This document shows positions 1 to 12,845 of a stretch of DNA of 64,000 nt, one piece after another. Where the stretch lies: contig JAJQJQ010000053.1 in the NCBI GenBank assembly GCA_028622995.1, positions 1,673,946 to 1,737,945 of the forward strand. The letters run 5' to 3'. Source of the DNA: Panagrolaimus kolymaensis (Eukaryota; Nematoda; Chromadorea; Rhabditida; Panagrolaimidae). Below the pieces are notes generated by a model. That model was given only the letters and a program-made list of their open reading frames with translations. It was not told the DNA's origin and made no database searches. The position numbers and the translations under genes are program-made. Numbering within the stretch: position 1 is the first letter of the stretch; each line of letters begins with the position of its first letter.

Positions 1-2994
1 GTAAAAATAAAAAATGGTGATTCGTAAAATTTTGGTTGAAAAAATTAGTTAATCGCAAAAACATTAAAAAACAAATTTAAAAAAAAAATTGAGAGATGTT
101 AAACCAATTTTTAGTTTTTTTTAACCATAAAATTAGTTAAATATGACGCTGTTACAAAATACGTAAAAAAGAAACTTTCTTGAAATTGTTTACAAACAAA
201 CAAACATTAAAGATTTTTTTTTAAACGAAAACCCAATATTAAAACTTAATTTACATATTTATTTTATCGGAACTTCACATGTTTTTGATATAAAAATTTG
301 GTGAGTTATATTATTAGTTTAATTTGACATACGCACATTTAAAATTTATATAATTCCAAACAAATAAAATATAAATAATTATGCATTTGGCAATGCAATA
401 GGGAAAAAAGATTTGTCATAGCCATAAAAAAATAGAAATTAGGTTTAACAAGATTATTTTTATTATTTTAGGTCATACCTACATATAAAAATAGAACCCT
501 ACAATAAAAACAAAAAAACATAATTTTATATTACAAATAATAAATTATAGAAAAAAGTAAATTTGATTTATGGTAAAAATGCGATTCGATTAACAAAAGA
601 TAAAAATAGAAATTTTAAAAACTCTACGGTACACTAAAAATTGATCAAATCGATTTTTTGAGAAGTGATGGAACTTTAAGAATTGATTTTTTGGTTTTTG
701 GTATCTCAGAAAGTTGCGTTGAATTGAAATATGATCATATTTTATCCTATTGAAAGAAAGTTCAGAGATCCGCATCGTTACTTTAATTTGCAATTAACCA
801 GTTTTTTTTGAAAGTAAAGGAAAGTAAATTTATTTCCATCGTTTAATTTTTTAGAGTTACGTCAGCTCTCTTCTTCATGCTTACCCTCTTCATTTCTTAG
901 AATCAGAACTTAGCCATAGACGAAAGGAAGCGGCGAGTGGGTGATTTTGTATTTCTGCTTATTTAAATCTACCCAACTTCCTTTTAAGTTATAATACTCT
1001 AAAGTTTTCAGTTTTTTAATTATTTACAAAAAAAAGCAAAAAATTTACAACAACCATTTGTTTTCCATTATTGAATTAATCTTGTAGCCTATCCAACCAA
1101 CTATTTGTTTGGAATTATTATTGTAACATAAATTCATTAATTCTTTGTCGACAAAAAATTGTTATTTTTCATTTTAAAATAAAAAATATTAATTATTTCA
1201 GAAAATGCACTTATAATTTTCTATAAACTTTTTTTACTCTCTTGAATGTTTCTGATAATTTATTTTAACTAAAGCATTTTTTTTAATGTCAAAAAAAGTT
1301 TAAAAAGTGCAATAAAAAATTGTTTACAACTTTTAAAAAGTTTAGTTTTTTGGAATTAAAACTTTTTTCCTAAAAGAAATGCACTTGATTTTTAATGGAT
1401 CAACGGGTTTTCTTTATTTAGGAAATTAAAAAGGTCAAAAACTGGTTTGGATGTTTTTTTGCTCTTTTTTGGCAAAAACATTTGAATTTATGGTTTGCTG
1501 CTTTTATTTTTTGTGATCATTGAAAAAATTGAAAAAAAGTTTCTTGCATTCTAAAAATAATAAAGGCAAAAAAAAATGGCACGTGTCTGCTTTCGACGAC
1601 AAATTTTTCAGAAACTTTGGAACCATTTTAGTGGAACTAAATTAAAACACAGCAAAAATTTTTTGGTCGGTTAAATGTCGATTTTTCATTGTACCCATTT
1701 ATGGAAACATTAAATAATCCAAAAATATGTATTTTTGTTGCTTGATTTATGATTTTCTAAATTTCCTCATTTAAATGTCCTTTAAAAAAGTTTGTTTTAG
1801 TTGCTATTTTGGTGCAACTTTGGTTCCTTTTTATAAAGTTTATTAACTTCTTCTTTTTTTAAAGTCCATTTCCTGAAAAGTAAAAATGCTGGAACCAACT
1901 TACCAAATCTTTGACTTTCTTTATTTATTTATGTTTTGGTCCAAAGAATAATACATATGTTTTAAGAATAGCTTTTATTTTGGCTTGTTTTTATTTAGGA
2001 AAAAGTCCCATGCTTTTTAAAAAGGTTATTTCCCTCCATTTTTCTTCTAAAATTTAAGTCCTTAAAAAATTATTGTTTGCTTCAATGATTCTTTCTATGT
2101 TTGCTACTTTTAAGTTTGTGAAAAAAAACATTAAAGATTAGATTAAAATTTTAAAAAAATGTTTATTTGCAACAATAATCCTGCAAATTTCAAAATTAAA
2201 ATTAATTATTTTATACCTCCTTTTATAGAATAAAATCATCCATGATAAAACTAATGATAATTAAAAGAAATTAAAAAACTATAAAATTTCCATTTTTAGT
2301 AATTTTTATGGGATACTTTTATTAAATCCCATATTTTTGCAAATCTCGATTTTGTTTTGCGTCTTCTTCATTTTTATGGATAAAAATTGCCATCCATGTC
2401 TTCTTCTTTTGGTCGCCTTCGCTTTTTTATGGGCAAAGGATTATAGTCAATTTAAAAAAATAAAGAACAAATTTAATTTAAGATACTTTCTTTTTTTATG
2501 CTTTTGCAAAATTATTTTAATTTAAATGGTTTTCTTTTTTTTAAATCTATTTAAAATTATTAAAAGTCGTTAAAGAATTATAACAATAATTTTTGCAAAT
2601 AACCTTTCTTCTTTTTTATACAAATTTATTTTAAAAAAAAAGATTATCTCAACGGAAGTCCGCCGTTTTTATGGCAGTTTTTCGCTAAAAAACATAAGTT
2701 TAATGTTATTCGTTTTAAAAAAGTTTTAAACTTTTTATGGATAAAAAACTTGGATTATTACACATACACCTACTTACTTACTTACTCATTGATTGTTAAA
2801 TACAAACATTTGGGAACAATGAAAATTATTTTTAAAAAAAAGGTTGTGGAAAAATTAATAAATACAAAATATTTAAAAATTAGTACATATATTCTTATTT
2901 ACATTAAACTCATTGTTTTTTAGAGCAAAGGTTAAAAAACTAAATTTTTTTGGTTGAACAACTTTTTTTTAATATTAATTTTATTAATTGTTCC
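1..2994. other. AT-rich non-coding stretch
   Basis: Long runs of A and T dominate. The few open frames are under 70 codons and made of Phe, Lys, Asn and Leu, as expected by chance in such sequence. I see no conserved protein motif, RNA gene or repeat with clear ends here. Confidence 0.6.
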
Positions 2995-3002
2995 TTCCCA
3001 AA

Positions 3003-3899
3003 CAGGCTTGGGCGGGAATGAAAACTCCGGGACGGGAATCCGGGAGTCCGGGACAGGGCTGCAAAAACGCGACGCTAAAACAAAACGCGGAACGCGCGCT
3101 TTCTTTTTTTAGAAAAGCGCGTCGCGCGCGAACGCGAAAAATGAAAAAGAAAAAAACCGCGTCGCGACGCGACGCTAAACAGTTCGCGAAACTTTCGCGA
3201 ATCTTTTTTAAAGCATAATTAAGTAATTTTTTCTAATTTTTTTTGATCCCATGCTTATATTTAAGCCATAATAAATAAAACGAATTAATTTTTCTACTAC
3301 TTTTGCTGTATTTGTTTCAAATTCAAAGTTAGCGCTGATTCGCGACGCTAAATAAACGCGGAAAAAAAACCGCGAAAGAGCGCGAACGCGAAACAACGCG
3401 AAATAAAATTTTAGCGTCGCGCGCTAAAGCGCGCGTTTTTGCAGCACTGGTCCGGGATTCCCGTAAAAAAGTCCGGGACGGAACGGGAATCCGGGAATGA
3501 TCCGGGAATTCATAAAATGGTTAAAAATTCTATTTTTCTGTCATTTTTCATTTTTTTTAAACCAAATGCTTTCTATTTTAAAAAAGAACAAAATGTATTA
3601 GACGCATTTTTAAAAAAACATGACGTTTTAACCAATTATGGATTTTAGCGTTAAATTTTTTTGAGAAAAAAGTGTTTTTTTAGTAATAATTTGTCAGATA
3701 ACCAAAAAGTTTTGGTGATATTTCATGAAAATTTTGAAGAAAATGATTACTCGAATGATAATATGTACTCCTCCCTTTACTCTTATTAATTCCGGATTCC
3801 GGACATAAAATCCGGGAATCCGGGACGGGAATAATTATCGAAAAATTGGTCCGGAATCCGGGAATCCGGAACACGATCCGGGATTCCCGCCCAAGCCTG
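3003..3899. mobile_element. Non-autonomous hAT-like transposon with CpG-rich nested insert
   Basis: The ends are inverted repeats (left CAGGCTTGGGCGGGAAT, right ATTCCCGCCCAAGCCTG), flanked by a perfect 8-bp duplication TTCCCAAA (2995-3002 and 3900-3907). The 8-bp duplication and CAG-start terminus are those of the hAT superfamily. Subterminal zones carry many copies of CCGGGA/TCCCGG (about 3030-3055, 3451-3511, 3795-3895). A second inverted repeat, starting GCTGCAAAAACGCG near 3058 and ending with its complement near 3445, is rich in CG dinucleotides (GCGCG, GTCGCG) and looks like another element nested inside; I could not resolve its target duplication. No transposase is encoded. GC content contrasts sharply with the surroundings. 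Confidence 0.8.
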
Positions 3900-3907
3900 T
3901 TCCCAAA

Positions 3908-5163
3908 GTGCATTTTTATGTGAAAAAGTTTTCTGGTTTTTCGATTACTGTAGCGTAGCCAATTGGTTATTGAAAGCATATTTGCTTTGTGGTGGCATTA
4001 TGGTTGTTGATGTTTGAAAAAATTGAACCTTATGAAACTTACACTTTTTTTCAAAGCCATAAAAATTACCAAAAATATCATTGTTATTTTTTTAGAATTT
4101 TGAGATTTTTAGAAGAGAAAAGTTATAAAGAACAATGAACTGAAAATTTTGGAAAATTAAAAAGCAAATTTTTTAATATATTATTTTTGACAAGATTAAA
4201 TTTTTTCTTTCTTTTTTATGATCAGAAATTCAGTAATGCTTTCGCGGAATTTTTACATTTACCACGCAGTTCCCAATATTATTCTTGTTCATACAGTATT
4301 AATTTTGTCCTCATCACGCAAATTTATTTTATGAATCAACTATCATAATTAAATTTTCTTCTTTTTGGATAAAAAGATTTCATTTTGTCTCAAAGCTTAT
4401 AAAAAAATCTATTTGTAATCTGTTTTTTCTCTTCTAATTTTTTTGATCCCTTCAGCTTTTGTGACGCAAAATTAATTTTCATATGTACCAACAACAATGA
4501 CGGATTATTTAAGTAATTGAGTTTTTAGTTAGATAGTTTCAGTTCGAAATTAATAAAATTGATAAATCAAAAAAAAACTGTAGGGATTTAAGAACTTTAA
4601 AATGACTCAAACTTCCTTTAGAATCATTTCTTTAATTTCATTAATTTTTTTACAAAGCTCATAAAGCGAGGATAATCAGTTTTAAAAAACCATTTCTCTA
4701 GGAGACCTAGTTTATCCTTAATAAATCTTTTTTCCATCATGAAAAAATGACATGTACTTTTTTTTTTGATTTTTCTTAGTAAAGAATAAATTATATTTGA
4801 AGAAATACGAAAAAATGTATCTAATTAATTAAAACCATGAGTTTCTTTACTTTTCGCTCTGATTGAAAGAGAAAAGTAGCGATAACTCATAAAATACAAA
4901 TGTTTTTTTCTCTTCTGTTTTTTTGTTTGTAGTAACATTTTTTCGAGATACCATAATTTGTTTTGTAGAAGGAATTGACAAAAGAAGAAAAAACATCTAA
5001 ATGTATTAAGCATGTTTCACAGAAGAAAAATGTTATTGGAGCAAAGAAAATGAAGCAATGTAAAACGCATTTTTCTTTGCCAATAATTTTTTCAGGAATT
5101 TAATCTAGTTTTCTGTAAATTCCAAGTTTAATAAGACAAAATTTTTTTAAAAAGTTTTAAATA
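3908..5163. other. AT-rich non-coding stretch
   Basis: Nothing beyond A/T-rich sequence. No open frame here shows a recognisable domain or membrane topology. Confidence 0.55.
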
Positions 5164-5171
5164 AATGCAAA

Positions 5172-5374
5172 GGCACTAGTATAGTTGTGCACCCACTCTT
5201 TTTTATTACTCTTTTTTTCATTCTTCTCATTTACTTTTTGATTTTTTCATCTTATTTTCTTTTTTCGAAATCAATTGAAAAAATTTGAATTATTATTTTT
5301 TTAATTTTTGGCAATGATTAGCTTGCACAGAAAAAATGGTAATAAAAAAGTGGGTGCACAACTATACTAGTTCC
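5172..5374. mobile_element. 203-bp hAT-like MITE
   Basis: Terminal inverted repeats of about 36 bp start GGCACTAGTATAGTTG on the left; the right end, read on the opposite strand, starts GGAACTAGTATAGTTG. They enclose an A/T-rich core. Both ends abut the 8-bp direct duplication AATGCAAA (5164-5171 and 5375-5382), which fits insertion by a hAT transposase acting in trans. No coding capacity. Confidence 0.82.
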
Positions 5375-5382
5375 AATGCAAA

Positions 5383-7639
5383 GATATTAATCTTTCTTGG
5401 ATTGCTTTACTCATTTCCAAACCATATGTAAACACAATCCATTTTCCCAAAAGTTTAAAGAGTAAGAAAATTAAAAGCTATTTTTTAAAGCTTTTTTAAT
5501 GGTCTATTCATAGTTTGAAAGAATACAATTTGGGTAAAAACAAGCATAATAATGCCACATGCTTTTTTAAACTTATGGGTTTTCTTTTCATGTGGCTTTC
5601 ATTGATATTTATAACCCAACGCCGGAAATCAAAAATAAAATATACAGAAAAACCTTAACATTTAGAGTTTGTTTTTCTCATACTTATCACGCCATAAAAA
5701 TTATGCAAAAATGGTTTAAATAAAAATATAAAAGGTTTCCCGTTTCCATTTTTGCGTTGACATTGCATAAAAAATATATAAAACGGAAGTTAACTTTTGA
5801 CGTCGAATGCAAAAAATATCTTGCAAGTGAATACTTTTATTTTTATTTTTACAAACTTAATTTTTTACTTTTTTTTTGAAACCCACATCCAATATTTTTT
5901 AGTGGTGTTTTTCAAACAAAAAATTTAGCAAAATTTGTTATAAAAAAATGCTTTTTTTAATTTTTTTAGTTGCCTCCATTTTTAGCTTTTTTGATTCCAT
6001 AAAAAACTTTCCGGTTTTGGTGGTCTTTTTTCGAGTGAATGCATTTTTACGCACACAAATAAATTTATTAACAAAAAAATAACATTTATTTGGAAATTTA
6101 TATTTTTGCGTGAACTTCGCTGTCATAAAAAAATTAATGGATATAAAAAAATTTGCCTCCGCAATAAATATTTTTTTGCCATTCATTTTTTTATTTTTAC
6201 AAACAATTAAAAAGTTCAAAATTTATTTTTTTAGAGGAAAAAAATAAGAAAGTCTACGTAAATTTTTTTTTATGAGAATACAAAAACGGAGGAAGCAGAA
6301 AAACATTTTCAAGAAAAAATAAAGAAAGTTTCTTTTGTTTCAATAAGCTTTTAATTTATAAAAAGAAATTCTCAGTAAATAAACTTTTAAAGACCAATAA
6401 TAAAGAATAAAGCTGAAATCACTATGTGATCTTTTAAAGATTCCAATTGTACTTGAATGGAGGAGATTATCATAAAATTGTTACAAATACAAAAAAGAAA
6501 ATACGAAAATTGTAAAGCTAAAATTTGAGCAACATTGAGAAGTTCTGATTTATGATCAAATTCCAAAGCTTACATAGATATATACATTCAACTACCTCTA
6601 AAAATATGGGATCCATGTTTGCTTTTTTTGACAAAATCATTTCCATCTTGTTGATTTTTTTGTTGTTAAAAATTTTAATTTGAACACGGAACAAAACTAT
6701 TTAACGTTATTGTAATTGTAAATTAATTAATGTTTCAGACAATAATAATTTTTAATTATTTACAACAAATTTATGCTTGAAAAACTTCCTACAAATATTT
6801 TTGTCTTCTCTCTCATGTAAAATGAAATAAAAAAGTACTCGAAAAGTTCATAAACCAAAAATTTATAAGCACCTTGCTTTTCAGTTACTTTTGTAAAAAA
6901 ATTTTTAGGAATATTATTTGAGAAGGGTTAAAAAAAGTAAGTACCGTATGCCAAAAAATATATTCGTCGCAATAACACTTCCGGCACATAAATTTCAAAA
7001 GGTTCATCTCTCTTTGTATTTTTTTCCATGAGAGAGCAAATTTTTAGCAAAAAAATAAAATAACTTTTGCAAAAAATATTTTGGATGACCTCCATGAAAA
7101 ATAATTTGTTGCCGTAGTTCAGAAATAAATCTTACCAAATTTTTGAAATGTTAGACTATTTTTAGTGAGTTCAAATTTATTTTTTGATGTGTTTATGTTC
7201 CACTTTTTTTTAAACTCTGTCGTGCGACAAAAAATCCACCGCAAAATGAGAAAATACAAATATTATTTACGTCTAGTTTTTTAAAAGATTAGGAAGTTGT
7301 ATTGTAAAAAGGAAATATATTTTATTTTTAAACCACTGAAAAAAAGAAGGAAGATTTTTTTGTAAACTCTTTTTTAATAATACAAAAAAGAAAGTCATAT
7401 ATTTTAAAGCCAGAAAAAAAGGAAATGACTGGATAAATAAGTATTTATGCTTAAATGGTCTTATTAACAGCTGTCATCGTTGGGTCATGGATGCAAGTAT
7501 AGCAACAATCTATTTCAATACTTCCTTTTTTATTAATTAATAAATAAAACTCACAAACATAAATCCAACTACATTTTTTGTTAGTCAGTAAAATTATTGG
7601 TAGATAAATCTGATAAATGAAATTGGGTCATTTTATTAT
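5383..7639. other. AT-rich non-coding stretch
   Basis: A/T homopolymers only. The longest frames, such as the minus-strand one around 5938-6219, are Lys/Phe/Asn-rich and lack any motif, so I treat them as chance. Confidence 0.55.
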
Positions 7640-10600
7640 TTAATACAGAAGGAAGGAGTCTATGAGACAAAGTCAGTTTATTTTGAAACGAAATTAATTT
7701 ATTTAGCAAGTATGAGTAAGAATCATTTTGAAGTATTAGAATTTTCTGATATTAAAAGCGGTAAAAATTTAAACACGGGAATTTACTTAATTTTAAAAAG
7801 GCATAAAATGAAAAAAATATTTGTCCAGTTTGCAAACAATTATTTAATTTCCGTGCAAATCTATCTAGTCATTTTTTCTGACTTTAAATCATTTTTTTGA
7901 ACCACAAAAATATTTTTAAAATTTTTCAATTCCATACAAACCTTTTCATATGATAACGTATTGCACAGACTGCTTTTACCGTTTCGTAGTGTGTAAAACC
8001 CCAAATTTCGCCTCATTCTTCTTCCTTTTTACACCCACCATAAACTTTCAACAAAAAAGTACCACATTTATTTTAAGGTTTTGAAAAAAACAAAAAAAAA
8101 CAATTAAAAACACATCATTTCCATTTTTACCCAATAAAATGTGATCATTGATAGATTCCAATTATTTTTTCTCCTTCACCTATCTTTCTAAAATTTACTT
8201 AAGATTTCCGCTACCGGTAAAAGTAAATATTTAAAAAAAAGAGGGTATCAAAAAGCAAAGAGATAAAAACGAGAGAAAAAACATTCATTGTCTCCACCAG
8301 ATTTGTGATATTATTATTTTTTACTTTTATTTTGCCTTTTTTTGTTGTTGCAAAAATTAAAGGTTCAAGAATAAAATTAAGAAGCATTTATGAATGAATG
8401 TATGAAAGAGGATTCTTAAAATCAATTAAAATACGTGTGTTTTTGAGTACATAATTTTTTTTAAAAGAAAGAAAGTTTATTTCTGTTATGTTAGAAAAAA
8501 ACATCGAATTTAGCTCCTTCAAATAAAAAAAAATGTAATCAATTTCAAAATGCTATAATAATAAGTAAAATAATTATACCATCCTTCCACCAAATTTTTG
8601 GAACTTAAAATTTTTCCAGTTAATTATAAAAAGCGAGAAAAAAAATTTAAAAAATATTGCAATAAGAAAATGCAAGCAAAATTGTATATAGTTTTATGTT
8701 TCCATGACTAAATGAAGTTCATAAAGTTTATTTTAAAGCAAATTTTACAGACACATGCACAAGAGACCAGAATTAGCCATTAAAATCTGTTAAACTAATA
8801 AAATAAAGCAAAGTAAAAATGTTTCTTGCATTTTAAATTTAAAAAAAGAAAAGTAACAGAAAATAGAAAAGCAGGAACTTTTGTAGGCGGAAATTATTTC
8901 CCTAATTTAATTTTTGCGAGCAAATAAAAATAATTAGGTTTAATTATAAAACAAACAAATGTGTTATAAAATTAAACGATCATTTTTTTTCGCCAACACA
9001 AAAAATCTTGTGTTGGCAATAAATTGTAGGTCATCGGAAGTTTATTTTGACGTTCATCGATTAAATATGGCTATGCTTTTTGGTAAACTAAAATTAATCG
9101 TTAAACTTTTTACTTTAAAGTATATTCTAAGTTTAGTTTTTTGATCTTCTGACCTATTTTTTTGTTTTTAATTTATAAAACTATTAATCACCAATGTTTG
9201 TTTGTAAACATTCTATGACTAATAATTAAAATAATTTTAATGGTCTTCTTTTATTTTTAATTTTGGGGTATATTAATTGACCATTGGCCAATAAATAAAA
9301 TATAGGAAACTCATTTCAAAAATATGTACTTTTTTGCTTTTTGACCTTTTTTTATTTGTATGTTTCTAAGATTATAAAAAAAGAGTTCTTTTCCTCTCTT
9401 TTTTTTAAATTTCTTCGAGGTGGTCAAAAAGGCAGAAATAATTTGGTTGTTTATTTTCTTTCTTATGGCTTCCAATAATTCTTCCTTTTTTTGTAGAAAA
9501 AATAAGGAATGAAACATTTTTTTAGTAATAAAAAAATGTTGTTTATTTTTATTTCTCGAACATTATTAAAGTTTGTTTTCTTTCGAGTCTCGTATAAAAA
9601 ACCGAATGCCAAAGAAAGATGTCGCTTCTTTTTTATGAGAAAAAACTAAAGCACAAATAAATTATAAAAAAAAAGGAAATCAAAATTAATTTGTTATTTT
9701 TCTTACATTTATAAAAGCAGTCTGATAGAAAGCAACTTTTGATCTTCACAAAATATATATATATATAATAAAAATAAATGTTCTAGAAGAATAAAATAAG
9801 TTTTAAGCTTTTGGGAGAAAAAAAGAGATAATACTAAGAAATATGGATGAAGTTATGAAAAAGTGACCAAAAGTCAAACAATAATTTTTCGCATATCAAA
9901 ACACTATAATAATAATCAGGAAATGATATCAAAATGGAGCATGGAATTATAAAAAAATGCATAACTGGATTAATAAAAACAATTAAAAAAAATTTTTTTG
10001 CATAATAAATTTTATTTTTAAAATTTTTTTAGCGCAAGGATTAAAAAATAAGAAAGAATAATGGTGATTTTTTAATGACAAGAGCAACAAATGTAAAAAT
10101 TTCGGTGAAAACTTTGTAAATTCGGACTGCATCTCAATTCCACTGTAACTTTTTTTGCTTTTTTTTTTTTATACGTTTTTAATAAAATCACATATTTCAC
10201 ATATATGTAACTGGACTTTGTATTTATTTAAAATAGTTATTTTGCTGTAATAATACTTGACAGGGTCATAAAATATTTATTTTTTTTCTGTTTGTTTCTT
10301 CTGTTTCAAAGATTTTTTTACTTTTATTAATTCTTTTTTACAAAAATCATAACTTTTTTTTCTTTGGATGTTTCTGGGACTAGAAAAAAACACGAAAAGG
10401 AATGCTTTCCGCTATTCACTTCTCAAAAGGCCTTCCTTTTTCCTTTTCCTTTCTTTTGGATGTTTAAACTTTCCACCATCCATCCTCCTAAAATGAAATT
10501 AAAGAAAAGGCGGAGCTTTTTCAAAAGCTGCTTCGAAAGAAAGAATGGGGCTGGCCTTAGTTTCTTTGGCGGGAGGCGTAAGGAAAAAAAAAGAGTATAT

Positions 10601-10900
10601 AAATGAACGAAAAAAAGTAAAGAAAAGATAAAATAAAATATTATTACTTTTTTTTGTTGTTCGAAAGTGTTTTAAATAAAATACTTTCTTCTTCAAAGCT
10701 TTATTCCTCCTTACTTACTTTTACTTACTCTACAAAAAAAAAAGAATTTGCTTTGCATTTCTTTTTTAATTATTAAACCTACTGTAAAAATGATTCATAT
10801 TTTGATTGGCGTTGATGATGCTTTCACCATGAATCAATTGGCTTCACGAAACAGCAATAATAGAAGATCAGCCTTCTTAAAATCACGATGATTCTTTTAT
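7640..10900. repeat. Left arm of a giant diverged inverted repeat
   Basis: Read as reverse complement, this segment matches about 36585-40985 in colinear order. Anchors I matched by eye are: GGAGTCTATGA (7657) with TCATAGACTTCC (40959); the GATTTCCGCTACCGGTAAAA stretch near 8202 with its counterpart near 40610; TCGGAAGTTTATTTTGACGT near 9035 with 39797-39825; the AAAGAAAGATGTCGCTTC stretch near 9611 with 39197; GATAGAAAGCAACTTTTGA near 9723 with 39073; and the block 10680-10880 with 36590-36830. Outer parts are clearly diverged with indels, while the inner end is nearly identical. Apart from the small ORF at 10790, no gene is evident. Confidence 0.75.
10790..10891 (+). CDS. Conserved small ORF, copy 1 (33 aa)
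   Basis: A short frame starting MIHILIGVDDAFTMNQLAS and ending in an Arg/Ser-rich tail. A homologous frame lies at 36585-36701 on the minus strand, in the other arm of the giant inverted repeat. The first 20 residues differ only at Gly/Ser 7, while the C-termini differ after about residue 30. About 100 bases of 5' sequence, including TTACTTACTTTTACTTACTC, are also almost identical. It may be a real micropeptide or the first exon of a longer gene. I cannot assign a function, and conservation could reflect recent gene conversion rather than selection. Confidence 0.35.
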   Translation: MIHILIGVDDAFTMNQLASRNSNNRRSAFLKSR

Positions 10901-12058
10901 TAAATCCCATAAAGATGGAGCTTTATTTACTTCAAAGAATGGATTAACAACAACATTTTCTTACTAAGTGGAATTGCGGCCAAAATAAATATTTTGATTA
11001 GCATTATCAAAATTTATTGCCCTAGATTCATGAAGTTATCGCTATGGCTCATAGTACAAATGAAACAAACCAAAAAAACTTTTTTACTACTTTCATCGAA
11101 AATAAATAATAAATGTACAAACTTGTTTTTCATGTATATATTTTTTTGATTTTTATTTTTTTGTTGCTTTTTGAAAATGAAAATTTATAAAAAAAATTCC
11201 TTTTTGATTTTATTTTCCAATGCAAATAATGTCCACAAACTTTTTTATGAAAAAAATGCTATTACATACTTTATAATCAAACTTTGAAATACACTCTTTT
11301 GTCAGAATATTAGTAAAAAAAGATTTTCAAAAATAACATTTACTCGCTTTTTTGACAACATTTCTTTGGCAAACACTGATTTACAATTCCAACTACAATG
11401 GTTGACAATTTCATCAAGTCAACCGACACGCAAAAAAGTTGCCATAAGTTGCCATGAGTTGCCATGAGTTGCCATCGGTTGCCACTCATTTCGCCAAAGG
11501 TTCTCTTAGGTTTTTGAATTTTTTTTTCGCGCCAAATTATTTTTAGAAAATTTTTTTTAGGAGAATTATTGAATATTTTCACTAAAAATCTTTAATTTTT
11601 TTACATAATTCAATTCTAAAACAAGTAAAAATATTACTTATAACATCATTGCCTTACTGGTAACGTCATTAACACAAAAATTAAAACTTTTGACTAGTTT
11701 TTTCCATATTTTTTGCGTTAAAACCTTATGTTTTTTGCTGTTGATAGCTTTGCAATAATTGCTACGACTAATTATAATTAATTTCAACCGGTATGTTTAC
11801 TATTTATACCCTAAAAAATTCAAAAATGGCTCCTGTTTTTTTTTACCAAAAACAATGTTTCAATCCTTTCTTCTAAATTAAAAAAATACTTTTTCCATCC
11901 AACCTATTGACAACACAAAAGAAAAACAACTTCAAAGATTTTTTTCTCAATTTATTCATATCATTCCAAAAAATAAATAACAAAAACCAAACAATTCACA
12001 AACTTTGAACAAACAAATAAATAGAAAAGGCGAAGAAGCTTCAAAATCCATCAATAAA

Positions 12059-12310
12059 TTAGGGGTTATGTTTTGAGAATTGATCCCAGCGGCTTGAAAT
12101 TGAAGCGGTACATCTTCCGATGAAGAAAGAAATCAAATTTGATACAACGCAAAGAATAAGCATAATAATAAATACAAACATGAGGTCGTTCTTGTGTTCT
12201 TGGGTAAAGGTAGTAGCATTGCTATTAGCAATGGCAACAGCTGAATTATGGTTTTCACTGCTATGATGATTGCCCATTTTGTTGTAGGCAGCGCCAAAGA
12301 TATTTCCCAT
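12059..12310 (-). CDS. Small membrane protein, left palindrome copy (83 aa)
   Basis: The product begins MGNIFGAAYNKMGNHHSSEN, has an Asn/Ser/Ala-rich polar N-terminal half, a single hydrophobic segment at about residues 44-68 (LMFVFIIMLILCVVSNLISF) and a short tail with WDQFSKHNP at the C-terminus. The N-terminal MGNIFG could be an N-myristoylation signal, although position 6 is Gly rather than the preferred Ser/Thr. The protein is identical to the one at 12594-12845 because both lie in the palindrome arms. The start is the outermost base of the arm, so the spacer supplies its promoter. No family is recognised; the topology resembles small membrane proteins of the Polinton genes downstream. 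Confidence 0.6.
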   Translation of the reverse strand: MGNIFGAAYNKMGNHHSSENHNSAVAIANSNATTFTQEHKNDLMFVFIIMLILCVVSNLISFFIGRCTASISSRWDQFSKHNP

Positions 12311-12495
12311 ATTACTTTGTCAAAACCTTTAAGGTAATGAATTATCACCAATAATAATAAAAAATTCAAGCGAGATAAAAATAAAGAAAAGAAAAAAGGA
12401 ATTATTCCATGACCTTTATCACTTATCACCACTCTAAGCGATGATTTTAATAGTTTATTGTAAAAATATTTATGGAAGTTCCAATAGATTTGAAG

Positions 12496-12531
12496 TATAA
12501 AAGCAGCTGGATCCCAAATATTTCATTCAGT
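12496..12531 (+). promoter_or_regulatory. TATA box and initiator in palindrome spacer
   Basis: TATAAAAG at 12496-12503 is followed about 30 bases later by TCAGT at 12527-12531, the spacing and sequence of a metazoan TATA-Inr core promoter. It points toward the right gene copy at 12594. The half of the spacer facing the left copy has no equivalent. Confidence 0.5.
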
Positions 12532-12593
12532 ATCCGCTTTTTATCCTGCTTCAAGTTCTTCCTTTCTTATCTCTTCCTTCTTCTTATTTTTTT

Positions 12594-12845
12594 ATGGGAA
12601 ATATCTTTGGCGCTGCCTACAACAAAATGGGCAATCATCATAGCAGTGAAAACCATAATTCAGCTGTTGCCATTGCTAATAGCAATGCTACTACCTTTAC
12701 CCAAGAACACAAGAACGACCTCATGTTTGTATTTATTATTATGCTTATTCTTTGCGTTGTATCAAATTTGATTTCTTTCTTCATCGGAAGATGTACCGCT
12801 TCAATTTCAAGCCGCTGGGATCAATTCTCAAAACATAACCCCTAA
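12594..12845 (+). CDS. Small membrane protein, right palindrome copy (83 aa)
   Basis: This encodes the same 83 residues as 12059-12310: a polar, possibly myristoylated N-terminus, one membrane span at about residues 44-68 and a short charged tail. It lies just inside the right arm, about 65 bases after a TATA-Inr core promoter in the spacer, so it is the copy best placed for expression. An overlapping frame (12472-12771) shares this DNA but is only a shadow. Preservation of the reading frame in both arms is not independent evidence of function, since the arms are copies. Function unknown. Confidence 0.65.
   Translation: MGNIFGAAYNKMGNHHSSENHNSAVAIANSNATTFTQEHKNDLMFVFIIMLILCVVSNLISFFIGRCTASISSRWDQFSKHNP

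Noticed and set aside
12472..12771. 99-codon hydrophobic frame overlapping the palindrome gene (and its mirror at 12133-12432)
   Set aside because: The overlap with the 83-residue gene is in another frame; the latter has the better start, topology and termination at the end of conserved arm sequence.
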